Assembly (NCBI RefSeq): GCF_023715345.1
Contig: NZ_JAMBNY010000001.1
Coordinates: 124,001-188,000, forward strand
Reading direction: 5' to 3'
Source of the DNA: Paenibacillus camelliae
Lineage (GTDB): Bacteria > Bacillota > Bacilli > Paenibacillales > Paenibacillaceae
Length of the DNA: 64,000 bases
Within the stretch, counting starts at the first letter, position 1; each line of letters opens with the position of its first letter. A model generated the notes under the pieces. The model was not told the DNA's origin and ran no database searches. It worked only from the letters and a program-made list of their open reading frames with translations. Below are positions 33,714 through 41,554 of the stretch, piece after piece. The translations under genes and the position numbers were made by a program.

Positions 33714-34298
33714 ATGAAGCGAGCTTACTTTATCTATTTACTCATATTCAGTTTTTTCACCTCCAATATCTATGTGCATGCAACAGATAACACACAAACT
33801 GATATTCCTCCTTTTGAAAAGCCTTATCTCGAAATCGGATTTAAATCAGTTGAAGAAGCATTAAAGGAATGTGAAATACATAATCAACGAGAACTTCACT
33901 TGCCAATTAAATTACCACCGGTACAATTTACTCATCACTTAGGAAGATGTATAAAGGATAAGAATAACCATAATGACGAACTTAATATCGAATATCTCCA
34001 CGAAGCACACGGGGAGTACCATTATATGATCGATATAAGACCAATTGAACAGAGAATGGATTTTGAGAATTCAAAAAAATATAAGAAAATATACAAACTC
34101 AGTGACGATAGCCATGCAATTTACTTTACTACTAAAAGAATATTGTATGGAGGAGGATCTATGTTTAATGGAGGATTTAACATTCTAGTCTTTGAGAAAA
34201 GTGGTTGGCAATATCGTCTTTCGATTGACAGTCGTTTAGAGAATCAAGTTACAGCGGATATACTAGTTCAAATTGCCGAATCAGTAATTTCAGATTAA
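33714..34298 (+). CDS. Secreted protein, function unknown
   Basis: 194 residues. A signal peptide (RAYFIYLLIFSFFTSNIYVHA, cleavage after VHA) precedes a mature domain in which ELHLPIKLPP and a final VQIAESVIS helix recall DUF4367-type envelope proteins, but the match is weak. ATG 33714 is preferred over the TTG at 33636 because it gives a clean signal peptide and AGAAGGTG lies upstream. Confidence 0.55.
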   Translation: MKRAYFIYLLIFSFFTSNIYVHATDNTQTDIPPFEKPYLEIGFKSVEEALKECEIHNQRELHLPIKLPPVQFTHHLGRCIKDKNNHNDELNIEYLHEAHGEYHYMIDIRPIEQRMDFENSKKYKKIYKLSDDSHAIYFTTKRILYGGGSMFNGGFNILVFEKSGWQYRLSIDSRLENQVTADILVQIAESVISD

Positions 34299-34436
34299 TA
34301 ATTAACAGATAAACAAACTATGAATTAATTAAGCGATGAAATAATATAGAAAGAGCTTGAAATGAGCAACAAAAAAATATTGTAAAAATCAACCAGACGT
34401 GATAAGTTGAAAGTATAAAACTGAACATTGGTTTAA

Positions 34437-34470
34437 CTGGAGGAGCCTGCACACAGCGGGCTCTTTTTGT
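34437..34470 (+). promoter_or_regulatory. 34-nt leader hairpin element, copy 1 (before ABC operon)
   Basis: A GAGCC-TGC-ACACA-GCG-GGCTC hairpin with a T5 tail, preceded by CTGGAG outside the perfect stem. The whole 34 bases are identical to 38209-38242 ahead of the mrp operon. It lies 24 bases before the ATG of an ABC transporter operon, so as a terminator it would act as an attenuator in the 5' leader. The class of element is not identified. Confidence 0.6.
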
Positions 34471-34493
34471 CTTTAAAACGAAGGGGGATTTAA

Positions 34494-35345
34494 ATGATTG
34501 ATGTACAGAACCTTAACTTTACTTATCCGGGAAGACTAGAGCCGACGATTCATGGTATGAGTTTTAATATTCAAAAGGGGGAAGTTTTCGGTTTTTTGGG
34601 CCCATCAGGAGCAGGGAAAAGTACAACGCAAAAAATATTGATCGGTATACTGAAGGGATATCAAGGCAGTGTCAAAGTGATGGATAAAGAGATTAAAGAT
34701 ATCGGCCCTAACTACGAACGAATAGGAGTAGCGTTTGAGTTTCCAAACTTTTATTCCAAGTTTTCTGTGTTAGAGAACTTAAAATTCTTTGGTTCACTCT
34801 ATGCTGGTCGTACTGAAAACCCAAAAACGTTACTTGAGCAGGTCGGCTTAGATCAGGCAACAAATATGAAGGTTTCTCAATTGTCCAAAGGAATGAAAAT
34901 GCGATTGAATTTTTGCCGTGCACTCTTAAATAACCCAGATATCCTCTTCCTTGATGAACCAACCTCAGGTTTGGATCCCGTCAATGCCCAGCGGATGAAG
35001 GAGTTAATTCTAGAAAAAAGGAAAGAAGGTAAAACGGTATTAATCACAACACATAACATGCAAGCAGCTGAGGAATTATGTGATCGTGTCGCTTTTATCG
35101 TAGATGGACAAATTAAGCTAATTGACTCCCCTCGGGAGCTTAAACTTCATAAGGGTAAACAAAGAATTGTTGTCGAATATCGGAATAAGGGGGAATTAAT
35201 GAGTGCAGCATTTCCCCAGCAAGGAATAGGTGAAAATCATACATTTCTAAATCTGATAAAAGAGTACTCCATAGAGACGATTCATTCTCAAGAGGCTACA
35301 CTTGAGCAGATTTTTATTGAAGTGACAGGGAGAAGGCTAATATGA
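34494..35345 (+). CDS. ABC transporter ATP-binding protein
   Basis: 283 residues: Walker A GPSGAGKST near 38, Q-loop region, signature LSKGMKMRL (in place of LSGGQ) near 129, Walker B DILFLDEPTSGLDP near 148 and the H-loop TTHNM. A C-terminal extension of about 70 residues is typical of ABC-2 drug or ion exporters. It powers the two permeases that follow, whose starts overlap by ATGA. The substrate is unknown; fluoroquinolone/Rv2688c-like, natAB-like and antibiotic exporters share this layout. AAGGGGG precedes the ATG. Confidence 0.88.
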   Translation: MIDVQNLNFTYPGRLEPTIHGMSFNIQKGEVFGFLGPSGAGKSTTQKILIGILKGYQGSVKVMDKEIKDIGPNYERIGVAFEFPNFYSKFSVLENLKFFGSLYAGRTENPKTLLEQVGLDQATNMKVSQLSKGMKMRLNFCRALLNNPDILFLDEPTSGLDPVNAQRMKELILEKRKEGKTVLITTHNMQAAEELCDRVAFIVDGQIKLIDSPRELKLHKGKQRIVVEYRNKGELMSAAFPQQGIGENHTFLNLIKEYSIETIHSQEATLEQIFIEVTGRRLI

Positions 35346-36052
35346 GATTCATTACTGCTTTTGCTTTTGATATCAAATTCCAGTGGCGTCATGGCTTTTA
35401 TTTTGCATATGCCTTTGTATGTGCTTGTTATTGGATCTTACTGAACTATATTCCGGAAGCGTATCTGCACAAGAGTGTTATATTATTAACCTTTAGTGAT
35501 CCAAGTGCACTGGGGTTGATTTTAGCTGGAGGAATTTTACTCCTTGAGCGAGATCAAGGAATACATGACCCTCTTTTTGTTACACCTATGCGAACCCGAG
35601 ATTATTTGTTTGCAAAAGTAGCTTCTTTATCATGTTTATCTTTAATAGCAGCTTGGGTGATTCATCTAACTTCAATCGGAATTCCGAAGTCACCTGTATT
35701 GTTTTCAGTTGGCGTTGTGTTAACTTCGAGTTTAATGACATTATTATCAATCAGTGTTGTCGTTCGTTACCATACGATTAACGGCTTTATCATGATGTCT
35801 CAAGTCTATGCATTACCTTTAGCACTTCCATTGCTCGGTTTTTTTGACATCTGGAATACTAAGCTTTATCTTCTTCCAACGGAAGGGACGTTACTTCTAT
35901 TGGAATCCGCCATCTCTGATTTGACAACTGTACAAATTGGATATTCTCTTTTTATTCTGCTCATATGGAATTATGGGATCTATGTCTGGGCTAGCTACTC
36001 TTATAAGAAATATGTGCTGGGGAAAATAGGAGAGGGGAGAGATGGATTATGA
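35342..36052 (+). CDS. ABC-2 type permease subunit 1
   Basis: 236 residues with six hydrophobic helices and a short cytosolic N-terminus (ITAFAFDIKFQWRHGFYFAY). The ERDQGIHDPLFVTPMRTRDY loop after helix 2 is the usual ABC-2 coupling region. Its ATG overlaps the ATPase stop (ATGA) and its stop overlaps the next gene in the same way, so all three are translated as a unit. Confidence 0.85.
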   Translation: MRFITAFAFDIKFQWRHGFYFAYAFVCACYWILLNYIPEAYLHKSVILLTFSDPSALGLILAGGILLLERDQGIHDPLFVTPMRTRDYLFAKVASLSCLSLIAAWVIHLTSIGIPKSPVLFSVGVVLTSSLMTLLSISVVVRYHTINGFIMMSQVYALPLALPLLGFFDIWNTKLYLLPTEGTLLLLESAISDLTTVQIGYSLFILLIWNYGIYVWASYSYKKYVLGKIGEGRDGL

Positions 36053-36777
36053 AAAAGTATCTAGTGCTATTAATGAACGATTTCCGACACGCAGGAACTG
36101 ACCCGGTATTAATCGTTGGATTTTTAGGTCCTTTGATCTTAATCATACTCACTCGCTTTGGATTTCCAATGACAGCTCATTGGCTAGAGACAAGTTACTC
36201 CTTTGATCTAAATCCATATAGAGACTTTACTTCAGCTCTGTTTATTGTCACCATACCAATGCTGTTAGGTATGATGACTGGATTATTAATGTTGGATGAA
36301 CGAGATGAGAATATAATCTCCTATTTTGCAGTAACCCCACTTATGAGAAAAGGTTACTTAGTATACAGATTGATATTACCTATCGTGATAAGCGCTATAT
36401 GGTCAGTAATGTTTTTACTATATTCTGGACTCATTGAGTTTCACATCGAATATTTACTGATGCTCGTCTTATTGGTCATCGAAGCACCATGCTTTGCAAT
36501 GCTAGTGGCAGCTTTCTCTGCAAATAAAGTTGAGGGATTAGCCTTATACAAAATAGGTGCAATTGTATTTATTGCTGGACCCATCGTGATTTTTTTTGTA
36601 CCAGATGTGTGGCAATGGGTAGCGGTATGGATTCCGACTTTTTGGCCCACAAAAATATTTTTAGAGGGGTCTAAAGGTGAAACGTTCGCTGCAATCTACA
36701 ATTTTATCATTGGATTTATGGTTCATATTGCCTTACTCCTAATGATCATTCGATTGTTTATTAGAAGAGCAGATTAG
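36049..36777 (+). CDS. ABC-2 type permease subunit 2
   Basis: 242 residues with six hydrophobic helices; DERDENIISYFAVTPLMRKGYLVYRL is the conserved coupling loop of ABC-2 permeases. It is likely to pair with the 35342 product as a heterodimer. Starts inside the previous stop codon. A 14-bp hairpin follows the gene. Confidence 0.85.
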   Translation: MKKYLVLLMNDFRHAGTDPVLIVGFLGPLILIILTRFGFPMTAHWLETSYSFDLNPYRDFTSALFIVTIPMLLGMMTGLLMLDERDENIISYFAVTPLMRKGYLVYRLILPIVISAIWSVMFLLYSGLIEFHIEYLLMLVLLVIEAPCFAMLVAAFSANKVEGLALYKIGAIVFIAGPIVIFFVPDVWQWVAVWIPTFWPTKIFLEGSKGETFAAIYNFIIGFMVHIALLLMIIRLFIRRAD

Positions 36778-36816
36778 AAGCCATACGTATATAACAGCAG
36801 TTCGTACCGGACAAAA

Positions 36817-36861
36817 TGCAATTGCCTTAGCCCGATAGAAGCTCGAACTAAGGCAATTGCA
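36817..36861. terminator. Hairpin between converging ABC and usp genes
   Basis: TGCAATTGCCTTAG (36817-36830) pairs perfectly with CTAAGGCAATTGCA (36848-36861) around a 17-nt loop. No T run on either side, so it is a weak intrinsic terminator or an mRNA-end stabiliser. Confidence 0.55.
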
Positions 36862-36946
36862 CTAATGTATATTCCAATTTTGTGAAATACGAAAATCTGC
36901 TAACTAAAGCTCTTGAGCAATTACGGTGAGTCCGAAGTGGCAATTC

Positions 36947-37381
36947 CTATAAAGCCTGACGATTCCCTTTCTGTTCCAATTGATAGGAACGATGAAGTGA
37001 AACGATATGTATGTCGACCTCGTTAAGTCGATATAGCAATTCATTCACGATAGAACCGTTCATAATTTCCTGCCAACGAGTTTGCGGGGATTGACCGATA
37101 ATCAATTGTGTAATGTTATATCGCTTGGCAGTTTCAGCTATGATTTCACATGTTTTTTTGTTTTCGTTGGATTGGACCAGTAGCGTTGCTCCCCATTCAT
37201 CACTTTTGCTTTTCCAAATTAAATCATTATTTGACTTTGCTTGATTATTTTCTCCATAACTAACACTTAGTACATATAAGGGACATTGAAGTAATTTCGA
37301 CAATTCACCTCCACGGTGGATTAGTTGCTCACCATTTGCAACGTGACTAACGCATACCATAATTTTTTCACCGCTCGTCAT
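36947..37381 (-). CDS. Stand-alone KdpD-type universal stress (USP) domain protein
   Basis: 144 residues. The start GEKIMVCVSHVANGEQLIHRGGELSKLLQCPLYVLSV and the segment AKRYNITQLIIGQSPQTRWQEIMNGSIVNELLYRL match the USP domain that follows the N-terminal sensor of KdpD; here it is a separate protein without kinase. In S. aureus the KdpD USP domain binds c-di-AMP; an SVS is present near the expected place, but no FTAxY motif is visible. ATG 37381 has AAAGGAG on the minus strand. It lies downstream of a c-di-AMP riboswitch, pointing to potassium/osmotic control. Confidence 0.8.
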   Translation of the reverse strand: MTSGEKIMVCVSHVANGEQLIHRGGELSKLLQCPLYVLSVSYGENNQAKSNNDLIWKSKSDEWGATLLVQSNENKKTCEIIAETAKRYNITQLIIGQSPQTRWQEIMNGSIVNELLYRLNEVDIHIVSLHRSYQLEQKGNRQAL

Positions 37382-37435
37382 TGCTATACTCCTTTGTTGG
37401 ATATTCATTGTATTGTTTGTGTACTGGGCAATCAA

Positions 37436-37473
37436 AAAAGCTTGGGAGCAGAGAAGTCCGCTACCAAGCTTTT
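37436..37473 (-). terminator. Expression-platform terminator of the c-di-AMP riboswitch
   Basis: On the minus strand AAAAGCTTGG (37473-37464) pairs with CCAAGCTTTT (37445-37436) and is followed by T residues. It lies between aptamer and usp gene. Confidence 0.8.
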
Positions 37474-37499
37474 GGATGTGTCATAACAAACCCAAAAAT

Positions 37500-37655
37500 G
37501 CATGAAGGCTCTCTCATTACGCTGACGAGGTTAGCTGTCGGATTCGGGTCTGAGAGTACCCGTTCTTTCTAGATTCAGAAAGAATTCACCCCTGAAGCAG
37601 TTCATGCTTCTTTGGTTCCCCCGCTCCTCCCTAAAGGAGGATTAAGCAGTGATAT
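37500..37655 (-). ncRNA. c-di-AMP riboswitch (ydaO-yuaA class)
   Basis: Read on the minus strand, the conserved blocks occur in order: GCTTAATCCTCC, GGAGGAGCGGGGGAACC, GGGGTGAATTC, CGGGTACTCTCAGACCCG, AATCCGACAGCTAACCTCG and TCAGCGTAATGAGAGAG. This is the ydaO-yuaA aptamer, an off-switch for c-di-AMP controlling potassium uptake and osmotic genes. A terminator and a KdpD-type USP gene follow on the same strand. The outer P1 boundaries are approximate. Confidence 0.92.
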
Positions 37656-37673
37656 ATTGATTTATCGTAACTC

Positions 37674-37702
37674 ATACTAAAATATTTTTAGCCAAAAGTA
37701 AA
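37674..37702 (-). promoter_or_regulatory. Promoter of the riboswitch-usp transcript
   Basis: On the minus strand TTTACT (37702-37697), 17-bp spacer, TAGTAT (37679-37674), placing the start just ahead of the aptamer. Confidence 0.6.
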
Positions 37703-37763
37703 GAGATCTTCCGAAATATTGTTGAGCATAACCTACTTTAGGGGGAATTTGCGTAATAAGTTG

Positions 37764-38009
37764 CTATGGTAGAGTAGGGCTGAATTCCGTGAAATCGTCG
37801 TTTTTGGGCAAAATACGAACATATTCTCTAGGATAAAAAGATGCGAATGAGTTTATACTTTGACCTTCTGATACATTAACGTCATTTATCCATTTTACAA
37901 AAAGTAAATGCGAATTTGTTTGTTCATTGCTAGCATTATTGAGCCAAAAACCTGATATTAGTATGGCGAGAAATATAATAGAACAGGTGATAATTTGACG
38001 GCTTGGCAA
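37764..38009 (-). CDS. Small bitopic or secreted protein, function unknown
   Basis: 81 residues if started at TTG 38009, which has GGAGGAG 5 bases upstream; the frame also opens at ATG 38036 without a ribosome site. One hydrophobic helix (about residues 5-22, IITCSIIFLAILISGFWL) is followed by a short polar domain. No family recognised. The ribosome site and membrane helix support a real gene, but it lies in a regulatory gap and could be spurious. Confidence 0.4.
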   Translation of the reverse strand: MPSRQIITCSIIFLAILISGFWLNNASNEQTNSHLLFVKWINDVNVSEGQSINSFASFYPREYVRILPKNDDFTEFSPTLP

Positions 38010-38152
38010 AAGATCTCCTCCGTACGTTTTTATCAACAGTGTGACCTGATCCTAAGGTAACTATACATAATCGTTGCCAAACTGCTTCAAGAAAAAACCT
38101 GATTTTGCTTTACAAATGACTGAGAATACGTTAAATTAAATTTTAACATATG

Positions 38153-38180
38153 TTGGTCGTTTTTATTTCGCGAATATAAT
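38153..38180 (+). promoter_or_regulatory. mrp operon promoter
   Basis: TTGGTC (38153-38158), 16-bp spacer, consensus TATAAT (38175-38180). The leader then contains the repeated hairpin element before mrpA. Confidence 0.6.
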
Positions 38181-38208
38181 GCACTTACAATATCATATGA
38201 GTAAGACC

Positions 38209-38242
38209 CTGGAGGAGCCTGCACACAGCGGGCTCTTTTTGT
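38209..38242 (+). promoter_or_regulatory. 34-nt leader hairpin element, copy 2 (before mrp operon)
   Basis: Identical over 34 bases to 34437-34470. GAGCC/GGCTC hairpin with T5 tail, about 30 bases after the promoter -10 and 87 before the mrpA start, so it lies in the 5' leader where it could attenuate transcription of the Na+/H+ antiporter operon. The identity extends 5' of the perfect stem (CTGGAG), which a plain terminator would not need. Confidence 0.65.
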
Positions 38243-38328
38243 GTTTTTTTATGTTCTCCATGATCTAGCGATTTGTTTGCATCGAAATGGGAATGATGAA
38301 AAATAGAATGAAAGAAGGAGGAACTTGA

Positions 38329-41211
38329 TTGTCTTTACTACATGTAGCTGTTTTCATACCTTTTTTATTCTCTGCGGGGCTGCTAGTCAGTCGTAAGTTT
38401 CTTGAAAGTATGCATAGAGGGTGGCTGGCTTTGCCGGTTCCAATCCTGCTTTTTGTATTCTTTTTGTGGCATATTCCGCAAGTTCAAGAAACTCCAATCA
38501 TCCATGCAGCGTCGTGGATTCCGAGTCTTGGCATTACGATTACTTTTAATTTGGATGGCTTATCTTTATTGTTTGCGCTATTAATCAGCGGTATCGGCTT
38601 ACTTGTTGTTCTGTACTCGATTTATTATCTTGATGAAGAGAAAAAAGACCAGCAGCGTTTCTATGCATATCTTCTCCTGTTCATGGGAGCAATGCTTGGT
38701 GTTGTTCTTTCTGATAATTTACTTGTTCTATATGCTTTCTGGGAGATAACCAGTATCGCGTCCTTTTTATTAATCGCGTACTGGTATGAGCGAGAAAGAT
38801 CGCAGTATGGAGCATTAAAATCCATGCTAATTACTGTGTTTGGTGGCCTGGCGATGTTTGCAGGATTTATTCTGCTTTATGTCATGACGGGAACATTTAG
38901 TATACGTGAGATTATATCTCAGGTTGATAACATTACAGGGCACTCGCTCATCTTACCAGCACTGATACTAGTGCTGCTTGGAGCCTTCACCAAGTCAGCG
39001 CAGTTTCCTTTCCATATATGGCTGCCAGATGCTATGGAAGCTCCTACTCCAGTAAGTGCTTATTTACATTCAGCTACGATGGTGAAAGCAGGCTTGTACC
39101 TTGTTGCTCGATGCAGTCCGATATTTGCTATGCAGGCCCAATGGTTCTGGATTGTTTCGATCGGTGGTCTAATAACGCTAATATACGGATCGATGAAGGC
39201 GGTAAGACAAACTGACTTAAAGGCACTACTCGCTTACTCGACGATTAGTCAGTTGGGATTAATTATGTGCTTGCTGGGACTTGGCTCTGCAGCAGGCTTG
39301 CAAACCAGTACTGCGACCTCATTATTCTTTGCTCAGGCCACAACAGCGGGATTATTCCATTTATTCAACCATGCCGTGTTTAAGGGTGCCTTATTTATGG
39401 TTGTTGGTATTGTAGATCATGAGACTGGAACGCGTGATTTACGAAAACTAGGCGGATTAATTCGCATAATGCCTGTTACGTTTACCATTGCGTCTATCGG
39501 TGCATTCTCCATGGCAGGCTTACCGCCATTTGGTGGATTTCTGAGTAAGGAAATGTTTTTTACCTCCGTGCTGAATATAAGAGAATTGAATATGTGGAGC
39601 TTGGAAAGCTGGGGGATTTTGATTCCTGTATTGGCCTGGATTGCAAGTGTATTCACCTTCATGTATAGCATCATTCTATTAGTCCGTACATTTGGAGGGA
39701 AATATGACAAGGAGCGTTACCATAATAAGCCGCATGAAGCGAGCATTGGCTTACTCGTATCTCCGACAGTTCTAGCGTCACTTGCACTTGCTATTGGTCT
39801 ATTTCCAGCTCTTCCTGCAACTTGGTTGATCGAGCCTGCGATGACTTCTGTACATCCTCATTTACTTACACCGGGTGAGCATTTTCATATCCATATTCGA
39901 ATGTGGCATGGATGGACGACAGAGGTTTGGATGACTGCAGCGCTAATCGCGATTGGGGCTTTACTGGTCATCCTATACAAAAAGCGAGGCTGGGTTCTTT
40001 CAGGCAGTGGCGAGAAAGCGCGCTTTACCCTGAACCGACTATATGACAAGACTCTTGAAGGTAGTGAGTATGCTTCCGAGAAACTGACTTCGTTATATAT
40101 GAACGGATCGATTCGCCAATATTTGATCTACATTTTTATGTTTTTCGTGATTGCACTTAGTACTACGATGCTAGCACTACCAGTTTTCACGCTAGACTTT
40201 AGTGATCATGCACCGATTGATGGCTATGAGCTTGCTGCAATTGTAGCACTTGGCTTAGCAGCGTTAGCTGTACCTCTGTCTCAAAATCGAATTGCATCGA
40301 TTTTGCTAACAGGTGCTGTTGGATATATGGTGACATTGCTGTTCGTACTGTTCCGAGCGCCAGATTTGGCATTAACGCAGCTTATTGTTGAAACAGTGTC
40401 TGTCGTACTCTTCTTGTTGTGCTTTAAGCATTTACCTAAGCTGAAGAAGGAAAATGTAAAAATAAGTTTCAAGATGACCAATGCCTTGATTGCTGCTGCT
40501 GTAGGCATCGTCGTTACGTTCATTGCGCTAGGCGTTAGCAGTGGTCACGATATCAAATCCATCTCCGATTATTTTATTAAGGAAAGCTATCATCTAGCCG
40601 GTGGTAAAAATATGGTTAACGTTATCCTCGTAGATTTTAGAGGCTTCGACACGATGCTGGAAGTGGTTGTATTAGGTATTGCTTCGTTAGGAATATACGC
40701 CTTAGTAAAGCTTCGAGTTGAGGATAGAGGGGACCAAACGTCCAAGCTGGATACGAATAGACTGGCAGGTTTTGTTGGGAAGCGTCCATTTAACAGCAAT
40801 GATGTCATCCTGATGACTGCTGCACGGATCATTATTTTTATCATTGTTCTGTTTTCGATTAATTTGTTCTTTGCTGGACATAATGCGCCAGGCGGAGGCT
40901 TTATTGGTGGATTGCTGACTGCTGCAGCCATCATATTGTTTGCTATTGCCTTCGGTATGGATGCTGTCAAGCGAGTACTGCCTGTCAATTACCGAACAAT
41001 GACGGGGATCGGTTTACTCATTGCTGTGCTTACAGGAGCAGGCTCCTTCTTATTCAAAGCTCCTTTCTTAAGTCATTCATTTGGACATTTCCAGCTGCCC
41101 ATATTAGGAGAAACGGAGCTTGCCACGGCTGTTATCTTTGACCTTGGTGTGTATCTGTCTGTCATAGGTGTAACCTTGACAATAATATTGTCAGTAGGGA
41201 GGGAGCGTTAA
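38329..41211 (+). CDS. mrpA: Mrp Na+/H+ antiporter subunit A fused to subunit B
   Basis: 960 residues. The first 750 or so match MrpA (complex I NuoL-like: HIWLPDAMEAPTPVSAYLHSATMVKAG, FNHAVFKGALFMVVGIVDHETGTRDLRKLGG, ALTQLIVETVSVVLFLL). The last 150 (VILMTAARIIIFIIVLFSINLFFAGHNAPGGGFIGG) correspond to MrpB, separate in B. subtilis. The complex exchanges Na+ for H+ across the membrane for pH and salt tolerance. The start is TTG 38329 behind AAGGAGG. First gene of a compact seven-gene operon. Confidence 0.93.
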   Translation: MSLLHVAVFIPFLFSAGLLVSRKFLESMHRGWLALPVPILLFVFFLWHIPQVQETPIIHAASWIPSLGITITFNLDGLSLLFALLISGIGLLVVLYSIYYLDEEKKDQQRFYAYLLLFMGAMLGVVLSDNLLVLYAFWEITSIASFLLIAYWYERERSQYGALKSMLITVFGGLAMFAGFILLYVMTGTFSIREIISQVDNITGHSLILPALILVLLGAFTKSAQFPFHIWLPDAMEAPTPVSAYLHSATMVKAGLYLVARCSPIFAMQAQWFWIVSIGGLITLIYGSMKAVRQTDLKALLAYSTISQLGLIMCLLGLGSAAGLQTSTATSLFFAQATTAGLFHLFNHAVFKGALFMVVGIVDHETGTRDLRKLGGLIRIMPVTFTIASIGAFSMAGLPPFGGFLSKEMFFTSVLNIRELNMWSLESWGILIPVLAWIASVFTFMYSIILLVRTFGGKYDKERYHNKPHEASIGLLVSPTVLASLALAIGLFPALPATWLIEPAMTSVHPHLLTPGEHFHIHIRMWHGWTTEVWMTAALIAIGALLVILYKKRGWVLSGSGEKARFTLNRLYDKTLEGSEYASEKLTSLYMNGSIRQYLIYIFMFFVIALSTTMLALPVFTLDFSDHAPIDGYELAAIVALGLAALAVPLSQNRIASILLTGAVGYMVTLLFVLFRAPDLALTQLIVETVSVVLFLLCFKHLPKLKKENVKISFKMTNALIAAAVGIVVTFIALGVSSGHDIKSISDYFIKESYHLAGGKNMVNVILVDFRGFDTMLEVVVLGIASLGIYALVKLRVEDRGDQTSKLDTNRLAGFVGKRPFNSNDVILMTAARIIIFIIVLFSINLFFAGHNAPGGGFIGGLLTAAAIILFAIAFGMDAVKRVLPVNYRTMTGIGLLIAVLTGAGSFLFKAPFLSHSFGHFQLPILGETELATAVIFDLGVYLSVIGVTLTIILSVGRER

Positions 41212-41212
41212 G

Positions 41213-41554
41213 ATGGAATTGGTTATGGCGATCACGACAGGCTTGCTTTTTGCTGTTGCTGTCTACCTTATTTTGTCTCGTAGTGTACTACGCATTATAC
41301 TTGGAACCTCCCTGCTAACACATGGTGTTCATTTGCTAATAATGAACATGGCAGGTTTGAAAAGGGGCTCCGCTCCTTTAATCAGTGAGGATACGATGAG
41401 TTATACCGATCCGTTGCCTCAAGCACTGATCTTAACTTCGATCGTTATTAATTTTGGTGTAACGGCTTTCTTTCTTGTACTTGCTTACCGTGCTAATCAG
41501 ACACTAGGAACGGACGACTTGGAGAAGCTGAGAGGGGGAGACGAGAATGAATAA
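41213..41554 (+). CDS. mrpC: Mrp antiporter subunit C
   Basis: 113 residues with three membrane helices, NuoK-like: LSRSVLRIILGTSLLTHGVHLLIMNM and DPLPQALILTSIVINFGVTAFFLVL. Part of the antiporter core. It starts one base after the mrpA stop and overlaps mrpD by 8 bases. Confidence 0.93.
   Translation: MELVMAITTGLLFAVAVYLILSRSVLRIILGTSLLTHGVHLLIMNMAGLKRGSAPLISEDTMSYTDPLPQALILTSIVINFGVTAFFLVLAYRANQTLGTDDLEKLRGGDENE

Noticed and set aside
40590-40988. Minus-strand frame of 132 codons inside mrpA
   Set aside because: Antisense shadow of the MrpA-MrpB junction; composition is typical of the reverse of membrane helices.
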